Positions 20,557 to 29,582 of a DNA stretch of 64,000 nt are shown piece by piece (the stretch's first letter is position 1; each line of letters opens with the position of its first letter). The position numbers and the translations under genes were made by a program. Location of the stretch: assembly GCA_000156295.1 (NCBI GenBank), contig DS999238.1, positions 4,931-68,930 of the forward strand. The letters are read 5' to 3'. Under the pieces are notes generated by a model. That model was not told the DNA's origin and ran no database searches. It worked only from the letters and a program-made list of their open reading frames with translations. This DNA is from a marine gamma proteobacterium HTCC2148. GTDB taxonomy: Bacteria > Pseudomonadota > Gammaproteobacteria > Pseudomonadales > Halieaceae.

Positions 20557-20820
20557 ATGGCAATTAAACCCCCCCCTCCTCCCTGGGAAGTCCTGCAACA
20601 GGTTAACGAAATGGTGGGTAATTCCGGCCTCAAAGGAGAAGTGGATAAAAGCGTGCGCGCGCTGGCTCAGTCGGCACTTTCCCGCCTGGAGGTTGTAAGC
20701 CGCGAGGAGTTCGACGCCCAATCAGAGATCCTCAAACGCACGCGCGAAAGAGTGGTCACGCTGGAAGCCGAACTGGAAGCCATGACCAAGGAATTTGAAG
20801 CGCTCTCTTCCGAGGGCTGA
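20557..20820 (+). CDS. ubiK: UbiK (YqiC/BMFP) ubiquinone biosynthesis accessory factor
   Basis: An 87-residue coiled-coil protein of the BMFP family that associates with UbiJ and the Ubi metabolon. The start at 20557 (MAIKPPPPPWEVLQQV) is preferred to an upstream in-frame start that would add ten residues. The C-terminal half is a strong coiled coil (REEFDAQSEILKRTRERVVTLEAELEAM), and the membrane-associating N-terminal helix is amphipathic. It is located just before comM, a common gammaproteobacterial order. Confidence 0.9.
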   Translation: MAIKPPPPPWEVLQQVNEMVGNSGLKGEVDKSVRALAQSALSRLEVVSREEFDAQSEILKRTRERVVTLEAELEAMTKEFEALSSEG

Positions 20821-20859
20821 TAAACGCCGGATCACCGGCCCAGTGCTCAAGGACGAGCC

Positions 20860-22347
20860 ATGGAACTGTCTGTTGTTCACAGCCGGGCACTGTCCGGTCT
20901 TTCCGCCCCAGCGGTGCGCGTGGAAACCCATCTCTCCAATGGGCTGCCCGCCTTTAATATTGTCGGCTTACCTGAAACTGCAGTGCGCGAGAGTAAGGAG
21001 CGGGTGCGCAGCGCTATTCTCAACTCCCACTTCGAGTTCCCAGACCGCCGTATTACCATCAATCTGGCACCCGCGGATTTGCCAAAACACGGGGGCCGTT
21101 TTGACCTGCCCATTGCGCTGGGCATTTTAATGGCCTCTGGACAGTTAGAAGACAAACAAACAACGCCCTGCGAATATCTGGGTGAGCTCGCCCTGGACGG
21201 TAGTTTACAATCCGTCCCGGGCGTAGTTTGCGCCGCTCTGGCCGCCAGTGCGTGCGGCAATGGGTTAATAGTACCCACTCCCTGCCAGCGCAACGCCAGC
21301 CTGGTTCCGGACGCCTCAGTCCTGGCCGCGCCTGATTTACTTACCCTGTGTGCCCACATCAACGGCTCTGCAACCCTGCCTGAGCCTGATCGCCACATTA
21401 TGCGAGCAGAAACGAGCTATCCCGACCTCAGTGATGTCATTGGCCAGGAATCAGCTCGCAGGGCACTGGAGATCGCTGCCAGCGGTGGCCATAATCTGCT
21501 GTTCAGTGGGCCTCCGGGCACCGGCAAGACCTTGTTGGCCAGCCGCCTCCCCGGCATATTGCCGCCCCCATCCCGCGAGGAGGCACTGGTTACCCTGGCA
21601 CTGCGAGATTTTCAGGGCAAGGAAGCCAAGGATGCAGCGCTAAGACGACCTTTTCGCAGTCCTCATCACAGCGCCAGCGCCGCCGCCTTAATTGGCGGCG
21701 GCAGCGACCCTCGTCCCGGAGAGGCCTCCCTGGCCCACGGAGGCGTGTTATTTCTCGACGAACTGCCTGAATTCAGCCGCCACTGCCTTGAAGTATTAAG
21801 AGAACCAATGGAATCTGGTCTGGTGACAATCTCCAGGGCGCGACATAAACTCAGCTACCCCGCCAGTTTCCAACTCATTGCTGCAATGAACCCCTGCCCC
21901 TGTGGTTATCTCGGTGATCCGGAGCGGCCCTGCCGGTGCACCCCCGACCAGGTTAAGCGCTACCGTGGTCGAGTTTCCGGACCCCTGCTGGATCGTATAG
22001 ATCTCCACGCTCATGTCCCCCGACTTGCACCGGGCCAATTGCTGGCGCAAGACTGTAGCGGCGAATCGTCTAGCGCAGTTCGCGCCAGGGTAAATCAGTG
22101 TCGGGAGACCCAGCACTCGCGTCAGCACTGCATTAATGCTCGCCTTGGTAACGACCAATTACTGGATATATGTGAGCTGAATAAATCCGCCAAACAGATG
22201 CTGGAGCAGGCGGCAGAGCAAATGCTACTGTCGGGTAGAGCATTACACCGCTCGTTGCGTGTGGCCCGCACGATTGCTGATATGGAGGGCCTTCAGCGAG
22301 TCTATGAGCCCCAGTTGAGCGAAGCCCTGGGGTACCGCGGGCACTAA
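20860..22347 (+). CDS. comM: ComM (YifB), Mg-chelatase-like AAA+ ATPase
   Basis: A hexameric helicase that promotes branch migration during natural transformation in Vibrio and relatives. The 495 residues comprise an N-terminal Lon-S5-like domain (VETHLSNGLPAFNIVGLPETAVRESKERVRS), the AAA+ core with Walker A GPPGTGKTLLA and Walker B GVLFLDELPEF, the zinc-finger-like Cys cluster in NPCPCGYLGD / PCRCTP, and the C-terminal lid. ComM is widespread even in bacteria not known to be competent. Confidence 0.95.
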   Translation: MELSVVHSRALSGLSAPAVRVETHLSNGLPAFNIVGLPETAVRESKERVRSAILNSHFEFPDRRITINLAPADLPKHGGRFDLPIALGILMASGQLEDKQTTPCEYLGELALDGSLQSVPGVVCAALAASACGNGLIVPTPCQRNASLVPDASVLAAPDLLTLCAHINGSATLPEPDRHIMRAETSYPDLSDVIGQESARRALEIAASGGHNLLFSGPPGTGKTLLASRLPGILPPPSREEALVTLALRDFQGKEAKDAALRRPFRSPHHSASAAALIGGGSDPRPGEASLAHGGVLFLDELPEFSRHCLEVLREPMESGLVTISRARHKLSYPASFQLIAAMNPCPCGYLGDPERPCRCTPDQVKRYRGRVSGPLLDRIDLHAHVPRLAPGQLLAQDCSGESSSAVRARVNQCRETQHSRQHCINARLGNDQLLDICELNKSAKQMLEQAAEQMLLSGRALHRSLRVARTIADMEGLQRVYEPQLSEALGYRGH

Positions 22348-22480
22348 AACCCTAACCCTGCAGTGCAGCAGGGAATACCGGTCTGACTTTACCCAATAAC
22401 CGGCTTATGCCAGAATTAACTATGAACTAATAGGCGTTAGTTACACTCCATCCACACAACCAAATTGCCGGGAGGCCATC

Positions 22481-23734
22481 ATGAGCCAATGCCCTTTTTC
22501 CAACTTGCTGGATCCCGATACCTATAAGGACGGCATGCCCTATAAGGACCTGAAGGAAATTCGTGATGCGGGCCCGATGGTTAAAATCGAAGACCCAATC
22601 ACCGGAATTCCCTATTGGGCAGTCACTCGCATTAAAGAGATGGACTTCGTCTCGAAAAACCCCGGGTTATTCTCTTCCGCCGCCCGCTCTGCCTTTCCTA
22701 TGGAAATGGATGAGTTCACCGTGGAGATGCAGCAAAACACCATCATTAACATGGATCCACCCCTTCATCAGAAAGTACGCCGCATTGTGCGCAATGCGTT
22801 CACCCCCAAGCGAGTCGATTCTTACGAGGCCGAATTTCGCAAGCATGCCAGGGAGATCGTCGATGCAGTAGCCAGCCAGGGCGAGTGCGAGTTTGTAGAA
22901 GAGGTCGCCGCTGAACTGCCCCTCATCGCTATCCTTGAGTTACTGGGCGTCCCCCTGAAGGATCGGAAGAAGTTCTTCCAGTGGACCAACACCATGATTT
23001 TCGCCGATGACCCGGATATGTCCATCTCAGAGGAAGAGGGTCAGTTGGCTGCCATCGAAGTTATTGGCTACGCCATGCAATTGGCAGCGCAGCACCACGA
23101 AGAACCTATGGACAACATTACCAGCGCCTTGCTTGACGCTGAGCTGAATGGCGAGCCCGTTTCCGAGGACATATTCGGCTGGATGTTCATTCTCATCCTG
23201 GTGGGCGGCAATGAGTCTACCCGCACGGTTATGTCCCAGGGGATGCGCTTGTTAATGGAACATCCGGAGCAGCTGCAATACCTGGTCGACAACCCCGACA
23301 AAATCAGCAATGCGGTCGAGGAAATGCTGCGCTACAACACAGCGTTCATTTCAATGCGACGCACTGCCACAGAAGATGTGGATATCGGTGGGCAGCTGAT
23401 CAAAAGCGGCGACAAAGTGATTCTTCATTACCACACTGCCAATCACGACGAGCAGGTGTTCGGCGACGACGCCATGGCTTTTGATGTTACCCGCGCTGAG
23501 CGCATGCCTGATCTATACAATCAGCTGCGCTCTTTTGGCATTGGCCAGCACTTTTGTATCGGTACACACCTGGCACGCCTGGAGCTGAATGTGATGTTCG
23601 AAGAAATCATCCCGCGGCTGCGCAACCCACAATTCAGGGGCGAGCCAAAATACGTACGCTCCTTCTTCGTCAACGCCATGAAGGAATTGAACATTACGTT
23701 TGACCCTGAACTCACGGGCGTCACCGCCGCCTGA
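22481..23734 (+). CDS. cytochrome P450
   Basis: A soluble bacterial P450 of 417 residues, a heme monooxygenase that needs separate ferredoxin and reductase partners, none adjacent here. The heme-binding loop FGIGQHFCIGTHLA carries thiolate Cys359. The I-helix has GGNESTR in place of the common AGxET, and the K-helix ExxR is EEMLR. The N-terminal text and MDPPLHQKVRRIVRNAFTP resemble the CYP125/CYP142/CYP107 branch that acts on sterols, terpenoids or fatty acids; subfamily cannot be fixed by eye. A good GGGAGG ribosome site precedes the ATG. It appears to be a single-gene unit, ending in a small terminator. Confidence 0.93.
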   Translation: MSQCPFSNLLDPDTYKDGMPYKDLKEIRDAGPMVKIEDPITGIPYWAVTRIKEMDFVSKNPGLFSSAARSAFPMEMDEFTVEMQQNTIINMDPPLHQKVRRIVRNAFTPKRVDSYEAEFRKHAREIVDAVASQGECEFVEEVAAELPLIAILELLGVPLKDRKKFFQWTNTMIFADDPDMSISEEEGQLAAIEVIGYAMQLAAQHHEEPMDNITSALLDAELNGEPVSEDIFGWMFILILVGGNESTRTVMSQGMRLLMEHPEQLQYLVDNPDKISNAVEEMLRYNTAFISMRRTATEDVDIGGQLIKSGDKVILHYHTANHDEQVFGDDAMAFDVTRAERMPDLYNQLRSFGIGQHFCIGTHLARLELNVMFEEIIPRLRNPQFRGEPKYVRSFFVNAMKELNITFDPELTGVTAA

Positions 23735-23741
23735 CCCAACC

Positions 23742-23760
23742 CGCCCATTCGGGCGATTTT
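23742..23760 (+). terminator. short terminator after P450
   Basis: CGCCC-ATTC-GGGCG is a 5-bp GC stem with a tetraloop followed by ATTTT, 8 bases after the P450 stop. Confidence 0.55.
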
Positions 23761-23796
23761 CGCTGTATCATCGCTTCACTAAATAGGAACCGTCGC

Positions 23797-23810
23797 CGCC
23801 CCGCGGGGCG
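23797..23810. other. GC palindrome upstream of M32 peptidase
   Basis: A perfect 14-bp palindrome (CGCCCCGCGGGGCG) lies 18 bases before the carboxypeptidase start. It could be an operator or a leader hairpin near the ribosome site. With this base composition chance is also possible. Confidence 0.3.
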
Positions 23811-23827
23811 CGTCAATGGAGTGAGCT

Positions 23828-25318
23828 ATGACTGCTTATCAATCCCTGGAAGCCATCCGCAAACGCGTTGCAGCCCTCGGCAATGCGATGGGCATACTGC
23901 ATTGGGACATGGAAACCATGATGCCCGACGGTGTCGCACCCGCCAGAGCCGAAGTGCTGGCAGAAATGAGCCTGATGGTGCACGAACTGGAGACTGGCGA
24001 GCAATTGCCAGACCTGCTTGCGGAGGCTGAAGAGCAAGCAGAGCAGCTAAATCCCTGGCAACGCGCAAATTTGCGAGAGATACGCCAGCTCTATCTGCAT
24101 GCGAACGCCACGCCTACTGATCTGGTTGAAAAAATAGTAATGGCCAGATCGGAAAGCACCATGGCCTGGCGAGAGGCAAGGCCGAAGAACGACTTCAAAT
24201 CTCTCGCGCCAAAACTGGACGCTTTGTTTTCATTGCAACGTGAGGTCGCTACGATCAAATCCGAAGCCATGGGGGTAAGTCCCTATGAAGCTCTCCTGGA
24301 CGAATACGACCCGGGCCGCAGAGAACCCCAGGTCGACGCCATTTTTGCCGACCTGGAAGCCTTTCTTCCCGATTTCGTGCAACAAGCACTCGAGAAGCAA
24401 TCAGCAGGTCCTGACATCCTAATGCCTCGAGGCCCCTTCCCGGTGACGCACCAGGCCCAACTCAGCAAGGAGGTCATGCAAATCCTCGACTTTCCATTCG
24501 ATCACGGTCGTCTGGACACAGCAGCTCATCCCTTCAGTGGCGGTGCCGAAGGTGATCTGCGAATTACTACCCGTTACGAGGAGGATGATTTCACCAAGAG
24601 CCTGATGGCCGTTATTCATGAGACCGGGCATGCGCTTTATGAGAATGGCCGCCCTCACGATTGGCGCGGCCAGCCTGTTGGGGATTCACGGGGAATGACA
24701 CTGCATGAAAGTCAGTCTCTGCTATTGGAAATGCAGGCGGCGCGGTCTGAGGAATTCATCAGGTTCATCGGACCTGTGGCCCAGAAGATTCTCAAGGGCG
24801 AGGGGCCAGCCTGGGATATCGATAACCTGCTGCGCGTTTACCGCAAGGTAGAACCAGGCCTGATTCGGGTATACGCCGATGAAGTCACTTACCCCCTGCA
24901 CGTCATCATGCGCTACAAACTGGAAAAGGCAATTATTGCCGACGACATACCCATCGCCGAACTGCCCATAGCGTGGAACGACATGATGGAACAATATCTG
25001 GGCATACGCCCCAGCGATGACAAGGATGGTGTCATGCAGGACGTACACTGGCCCGAGGGCATCCTCGGCTACTTTCCCACTTACTCTCTGGGCGCGATGG
25101 CAGCGGCGCAAATATTCGCAACCGCCAAAACCGCGGAGCCTGGCATTCTGCCCGGCTTGGCACAGGGTGACTTCAAGCCGCTTTACAGCTGGCTGGATAA
25201 AAATATCCGCAGCCAGGGCTGCCTGTATACGCCGGATGAATTAATCGAAAAAGCCACCGGCGCTCCGCTGGGAACCGAAGCCTATAAACAAGCGATCTAC
25301 GCACGCTACATGGGCTAG
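23828..25318 (+). CDS. carboxypeptidase Taq (M32 family metallopeptidase)
   Basis: A cytoplasmic metallocarboxypeptidase that trims C-terminal residues from peptides. The 496 residues are standard for M32. The zinc motif HETGH is at residues 264-268, and the third ligand is Glu in the following HESQSLLLEMQ segment. Other family motifs are DVRITTRY-like (DLRITTRYEEDDF), YTGRP-like (DWRGQPVGDSRG) and the C-terminal YSLGAMAAAQIF. No signal peptide is present. It stands alone, downstream of the P450. Confidence 0.95.
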   Translation: MTAYQSLEAIRKRVAALGNAMGILHWDMETMMPDGVAPARAEVLAEMSLMVHELETGEQLPDLLAEAEEQAEQLNPWQRANLREIRQLYLHANATPTDLVEKIVMARSESTMAWREARPKNDFKSLAPKLDALFSLQREVATIKSEAMGVSPYEALLDEYDPGRREPQVDAIFADLEAFLPDFVQQALEKQSAGPDILMPRGPFPVTHQAQLSKEVMQILDFPFDHGRLDTAAHPFSGGAEGDLRITTRYEEDDFTKSLMAVIHETGHALYENGRPHDWRGQPVGDSRGMTLHESQSLLLEMQAARSEEFIRFIGPVAQKILKGEGPAWDIDNLLRVYRKVEPGLIRVYADEVTYPLHVIMRYKLEKAIIADDIPIAELPIAWNDMMEQYLGIRPSDDKDGVMQDVHWPEGILGYFPTYSLGAMAAAQIFATAKTAEPGILPGLAQGDFKPLYSWLDKNIRSQGCLYTPDELIEKATGAPLGTEAYKQAIYARYMG

Positions 25319-25490
25319 GCAAGTCGTCCTCATGATGCGGGTGGCCTCTCGCGTTTTTGCCAGTGAGCGCGACGTCAACCTGGCGCTGCCGCAGGTGGAT
25401 ATATCGATGAGCTTGCCACCTGAGGCTCGGTTATTTCCGAGCTCTCTGATAGACTGACGCTTCAGTGATACCTTCCGGTTCCAGAGTTCT

Positions 25491-27488
25491 GTGTCCCAAT
25501 TAAATCCCCGCCAGCGCGAGGCAGTGCGCTACATTGATGGCCCCATGTTGGTGCTCGCTGGAGCTGGCTCCGGCAAGACCAGTGTGATCACCCGTAAAAT
25601 CGCCTACCTGGTGGAGACCTGCGGAATACGCGCCAGCCGCATTGCCGCGGTGACCTTCACCAACAAGGCTGCTCGGGAAATGAAAGAGCGTGTTGGCAAA
25701 CTACTAGGCACTCATTCTACCGAGGGCCTGACGGTAAGCACATTTCATCAGCTGGGTCTCAAGATCATTCGAACTGAGCGTAAACTGCTAGGGCTAAAGA
25801 GCGGCTTTTCGATTTTTGACGGCCAGGACACCCAAACCCTGATCAAGGACTTACTGATCCAAGAGCACGGCTCAGACGGCGATCAGGCAAGCACCATACA
25901 AAACCAGATTTCCAACTGGAAAAATGATCGTGTATTGCCTGAGCAGGCCGTGGCTCACGCAAAGAGTCCGGCGGAAATATTGTGCGCTCAAGCCTACCGC
26001 CGTTACCAGCGTGCGCTGAAAGCTTACAACGCCCTGGATTTCGATGATCTTATTCTGTTACCCACGGTCCTGTTTGAGCAAAACCCGGACACACTGGAGA
26101 AATGGCAGAATACCATTCACTACCTGTTGGTCGATGAATACCAGGACACCAACTCAAGCCAGTACCTGTTGGTGAAGCAGCTGGTCGGTGTGCGCGGTGC
26201 GCTAACCGTGGTAGGCGATGACGATCAGTCCATCTATGCCTGGCGGGGCGCTCGTCCGGAAAACCTGGTGCAGCTCCAGGACGACTTCCCGGGCTTAAAG
26301 CTGGTCAAGCTGGAGCAGAACTACCGATCTACATCACGCATTCTCAAGGCCGCAAATACGCTAATCGCCAATAACGATCACGTCTTCGACAAAAAGCTGT
26401 GGAGCGAAATTGGTTATGGCGATCCGCTGCGGGTCATTCGTTGCAGTGATGAAAACCACGAAGCTGAGCAGGTGGTAGCTGAAATCCTGGATCACAAGCT
26501 GCGCAAGCGTACCCGCTTTGGTGACTACGCCATTCTGTATCGTGGCAACCACCAATCACGTTTGATTGAGCTCGCCCTGCAACAACAACAGGTGCCCTAT
26601 CACCTTTCCGGCGGTACCTCCTTCTTTGCTCGTAACGAGGTGAAGGACATCATGGCCTATCTGCGCCTGTTGATTAACGAGAACGATGACAATGCGTTTC
26701 TGCGCATTGCCAATGTGCCGCGCCGCAAACTGGGCGCTTCTACCCTCGAGTCATTGGGCAGTTTCGCCAACGAACAACACTGCAGCCTGAGTCAGGCTAT
26801 TGGCCGGGTCGGCAGTGGCACCCTCCCGGAGGCCGGCCTCGGACGCTTGCGGGAATTTCGCCTTTGGATGGATCGAATTCGGCGTCAATGCGAGGGCGGC
26901 GGTGGCATCTCTGCGATTCGCCAGATGATCCGCGACATGGAGTACGAGGACTGGTTGAACCAGCTCAGTTCTAGCGAACAGGTGGCCGAAAGGCGCATGA
27001 GTAATGTTCACTTCCTGATAGACAGCCTCAACAAGGTAATGGTCGAGGAAGGCGTTGAACTGGACGATGCCATTGCCCGGCTGGTACTGCGAGACCTCCT
27101 GGAACAACAGGAAGAAGAAGACTCCAGCCCCGACAATGTGCAACTGATGACGATGCATGCCTCAAAAGGACTGGAATTCCCCCACGTATTCATTATCGGG
27201 ATGGAAGAAAACCTGCTGCCGCATCGCGCCAGCGTCGAAGATGGCAACATAGCAGAGGAACGGCGACTTGCTTACGTGGGCATTACCCGCGCCCAACAGA
27301 CACTGGCGATGACCATGGCTGCAAAGCGCCGCCAGTTCGGCGAGACCATCAACTGTGAGCCCAGTCGCTTTATTGACGAACTACCGCAGGATGACCTCAC
27401 CTGGCAGGGGGGCGGCACGGATGATGAGCAAGCCAACGAAGAGCGCGGGCAGGAAACTTTGGCTGGCTTGAGAGGGCTATTTGCCTAG
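25491..27488 (+). CDS. rep: ATP-dependent DNA helicase Rep
   Basis: A superfamily 1A 3'-5' helicase that helps restart and move replication forks. At 665 residues it matches Rep (~670) and is shorter than UvrD (~720). It shows motif I GAGSGKTSVI, motif II DEYQDTN, motif III GDDDQSIYAWRGA, motif IV LEQNYRST, motif V MTMHASKGLEF and motif VI RRLAYVGITRA. The GTG start gives MSQLNPRQREAVRY, the usual Rep beginning. Confidence 0.95.
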   Translation: MSQLNPRQREAVRYIDGPMLVLAGAGSGKTSVITRKIAYLVETCGIRASRIAAVTFTNKAAREMKERVGKLLGTHSTEGLTVSTFHQLGLKIIRTERKLLGLKSGFSIFDGQDTQTLIKDLLIQEHGSDGDQASTIQNQISNWKNDRVLPEQAVAHAKSPAEILCAQAYRRYQRALKAYNALDFDDLILLPTVLFEQNPDTLEKWQNTIHYLLVDEYQDTNSSQYLLVKQLVGVRGALTVVGDDDQSIYAWRGARPENLVQLQDDFPGLKLVKLEQNYRSTSRILKAANTLIANNDHVFDKKLWSEIGYGDPLRVIRCSDENHEAEQVVAEILDHKLRKRTRFGDYAILYRGNHQSRLIELALQQQQVPYHLSGGTSFFARNEVKDIMAYLRLLINENDDNAFLRIANVPRRKLGASTLESLGSFANEQHCSLSQAIGRVGSGTLPEAGLGRLREFRLWMDRIRRQCEGGGGISAIRQMIRDMEYEDWLNQLSSSEQVAERRMSNVHFLIDSLNKVMVEEGVELDDAIARLVLRDLLEQQEEEDSSPDNVQLMTMHASKGLEFPHVFIIGMEENLLPHRASVEDGNIAEERRLAYVGITRAQQTLAMTMAAKRRQFGETINCEPSRFIDELPQDDLTWQGGGTDDEQANEERGQETLAGLRGLFA

Positions 27489-27608
27489 GGGGCAGTATGA
27501 GCGCCGACAATTATCACGGCTCGAACGGCTCCCCTGGCAGACATTCCGATTACTAGCACGTTACCTGTTTAGGCAATTGAACGCGCTGCCTCTAGAGATC
27601 AGGCGATG

Positions 27609-28034
27609 TTACTGACTGCCGGCGATCATATAGTCTACGGCGCCCTCTATCTCTTCATCAGAGCAGTCCATGCAACCGCCTTTGGCGATCATACTAGTAC
27701 CTGCAACACCGTTAATGCCGCTGGCATACAAGACCTCAGTCCCTTTGGCAATCCTGTCAGCCCACGCAGCCACGTCAGCGTAAACCGGAGCACCGCCGGC
27801 GCCTGTTGAGTGGCACGCCAAACAGGCCGAGTTATACACGTCTTCGCCAGAACGGGCACCGCTGCTGGCCATCGTCGCCGCGCCACCACAATGAGTGTCG
27901 CCCTGCAGGCAGACTTCACCAATTGGCTTTAAGCGCTCTTCCATCGCTGCGCGCTGGTCATCGTTAAGTTCTACGGCGGTGGCGGCGAGCGCCACGAGCA
28001 TGGCTGTCAAGCCAAGTGCATATCGAATAATCAC
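27609..28034 (-). CDS. cytochrome c5-like periplasmic electron carrier
   Basis: A monoheme c-type cytochrome of about 141 residues. The GTG at 28034 is chosen: it follows an AGAGG ribosome site and gives a signal peptide (IIRYALGLTAMLVALAATAVE). The heme site is CLACH. The late GGCMDC pair forms the short disulfide loop typical of c5 cytochromes, and MIAKGG supplies the likely Met ligand. An additional upstream cysteine pair (CLQGDTHC) lies in the mature N-terminus and is less usual. It likely donates electrons to a terminal oxidase; convergent with rep. Confidence 0.88.
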   Translation of the reverse strand: MIIRYALGLTAMLVALAATAVELNDDQRAAMEERLKPIGEVCLQGDTHCGGAATMASSGARSGEDVYNSACLACHSTGAGGAPVYADVAAWADRIAKGTEVLYASGINGVAGTSMIAKGGCMDCSDEEIEGAVDYMIAGSQ

Positions 28035-28198
28035 TTTGAGGTCCTCTACAAGTCCGGCGCGCATTATAGCCACTATTGACGATATGAGAAAACTCATCCT
28101 TTACCCTAATAAATGTGCAACATATTGGCACAATGGGCTATTCCCCCTAATATTGACCAACAGAGACCGCAAACTACCGTTAAAAGGAAAACAACCCG

Positions 28199-28819
28199 AT
28201 GAAACTCTACACCTACGATGCAGCCCCCAGTCCTCAGCGCGTAGCCCTGTATATGAAGTACAAAGGCATCACCATCGACACTCAACAAATCGATATGACG
28301 GCAGGGGAGCACCTGGGCGACGAATACAGGGCAATTGTGCCCGACCAGACCGTACCTGCCCTGGTGTTAGACGATGGCACTGTGCTGAGTGAAGTCATTG
28401 GCATTATTGCCTATCTGGAGGCACTTTATCCGGAGACTCCGTTACTGGGCAGCACCCCCCTTGAAAAGGCTATGATCACCAGTTGGAATTCGAAAATTTA
28501 CTCCATGCTTTATTCTTCAATAGCCGATGCTTTGCGCAATACCAGCCCAGGTTTCAAGGGGCGTGCGCTGCCTGGCCCGCTGGATTTGGAGCAAATACCA
28601 GAGCTAGCGGAGCGTGGGAAAATTCGCATCAATTGGGCCTGGAAAGAGTTAAACCGGGAATTGGCGAAGCGCCAGTTTATCGCTGGCGACAAGTTCTCTT
28701 TCGCAGATATCGATCTATTGGTTGCCGTTGGCTTCTCTGGCTGGGTTAAGTGCAAACCACCCGAAGAGCTGACCAGATTGCATGAGTACATCACACGAGC
28801 CACCGCTGAATTGGGCTAA
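28199..28819 (+). CDS. glutathione S-transferase family protein
   Basis: A 206-residue GST. The thioredoxin-like N-domain begins MKLYTYDAAPSPQRV, with Ser in the catalytic position. Glutathione-binding residues follow in QTVPALVLDDG (cis-Pro) and LSEVIGIIAYLE. The C-terminal all-helical domain includes the N-capping box FSFADIDLLV. The substrate is unknown. It begins the operon with the LolA-like protein (16 bases later) and could detoxify or conjugate the compound handled by the transporter, though this is inference from position only. Confidence 0.9.
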   Translation: MKLYTYDAAPSPQRVALYMKYKGITIDTQQIDMTAGEHLGDEYRAIVPDQTVPALVLDDGTVLSEVIGIIAYLEALYPETPLLGSTPLEKAMITSWNSKIYSMLYSSIADALRNTSPGFKGRALPGPLDLEQIPELAERGKIRINWAWKELNRELAKRQFIAGDKFSFADIDLLVAVGFSGWVKCKPPEELTRLHEYITRATAELG

Positions 28820-28835
28820 TCACGAGAGTTATGAC

Positions 28836-29582
28836 ATGAAATACATCATCGGCATAATGCTGGCTCTGCTAACTGCTAGCTCTATGGCCGCAAGCCCGGA
28901 CCCAGTTGACCTGATTCGCAAGGCAATGGACCATTGGCGGGGTGTTACTTCCTATGGCGAGATGACTATGGTCATACATCGCCCCGACTGGGAACGCAGT
29001 ATGTCCATGGAAGCATGGACAGAAGGCGACAAGCTCTCCCTGGTCAGAGTGACCGCGCCCGCCAGGGACGCTGGCAATGGCTCCCTGGTGATGGACGACA
29101 ACATGTGGAGCTATGCCCCGAAAATCAATCGGGTAATCAAGGTCCCCTCTTCGATGATGAGCCAAAGCTGGATGGGTTCAGACTTGTCGAACAAGGACAT
29201 CAGTAAATCGACCGACATTATCGATCAATATACACATACATTACTGGAAACCCGCGAGGGCCAGGGACACCAGACCTGGGTCATACAATCCATTCCCAAT
29301 GAAGATGCAGCGGTAGTCTGGGGCAAAGAAGTCTGGTCCATTCGAGATGACTACGTGCTTATGGAACAACAGTTCTGGGACCAGGACGGTGTCTTGGTGA
29401 AGACCTTCCGCACCCATGAAGTACGCGAATTGGACGGGCGCATGGTAGCTACTGTGATGCGTATGCAGGATGAGGAAAAACCTGATGAGTGGACTGAAAT
29501 GCGCGTGGACAGCAGCAAATTCGACATTGAACTACCCATCAATCTGTTCACCCTGTCCAACCTGAGAAACCCTCGCCAGTGA
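28836..29582 (+). CDS. LolA-like outer-membrane lipoprotein-sorting protein
   Basis: A periplasmic protein of 248 residues. The start at 28836 (MKYIIGIMLALLTASSMAAS) gives a clean signal peptide; an upstream in-frame start does not. The mature part (about 20-248) has the half-barrel pattern of the LolA-like family used by non-Lol exporters: YGEMTMVIHRPDWERSMSMEAW, LSLVRVTAPA and MWSYAPKINRVIKVPSSMM. It probably carries a lipid or hydrophobic molecule between the inner and outer membranes. It overlaps the next gene by 4 bases. The canonical LolA of lipoprotein sorting is a different, shorter protein. Confidence 0.87.
   Translation: MKYIIGIMLALLTASSMAASPDPVDLIRKAMDHWRGVTSYGEMTMVIHRPDWERSMSMEAWTEGDKLSLVRVTAPARDAGNGSLVMDDNMWSYAPKINRVIKVPSSMMSQSWMGSDLSNKDISKSTDIIDQYTHTLLETREGQGHQTWVIQSIPNEDAAVVWGKEVWSIRDDYVLMEQQFWDQDGVLVKTFRTHEVRELDGRMVATVMRMQDEEKPDEWTEMRVDSSKFDIELPINLFTLSNLRNPRQ

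Noticed and set aside
22354-22373. Hairpin CCCTGC/GCAGGG after comM as terminator
   Set aside because: Stem is only 6 bp and no T run follows; could be anything.
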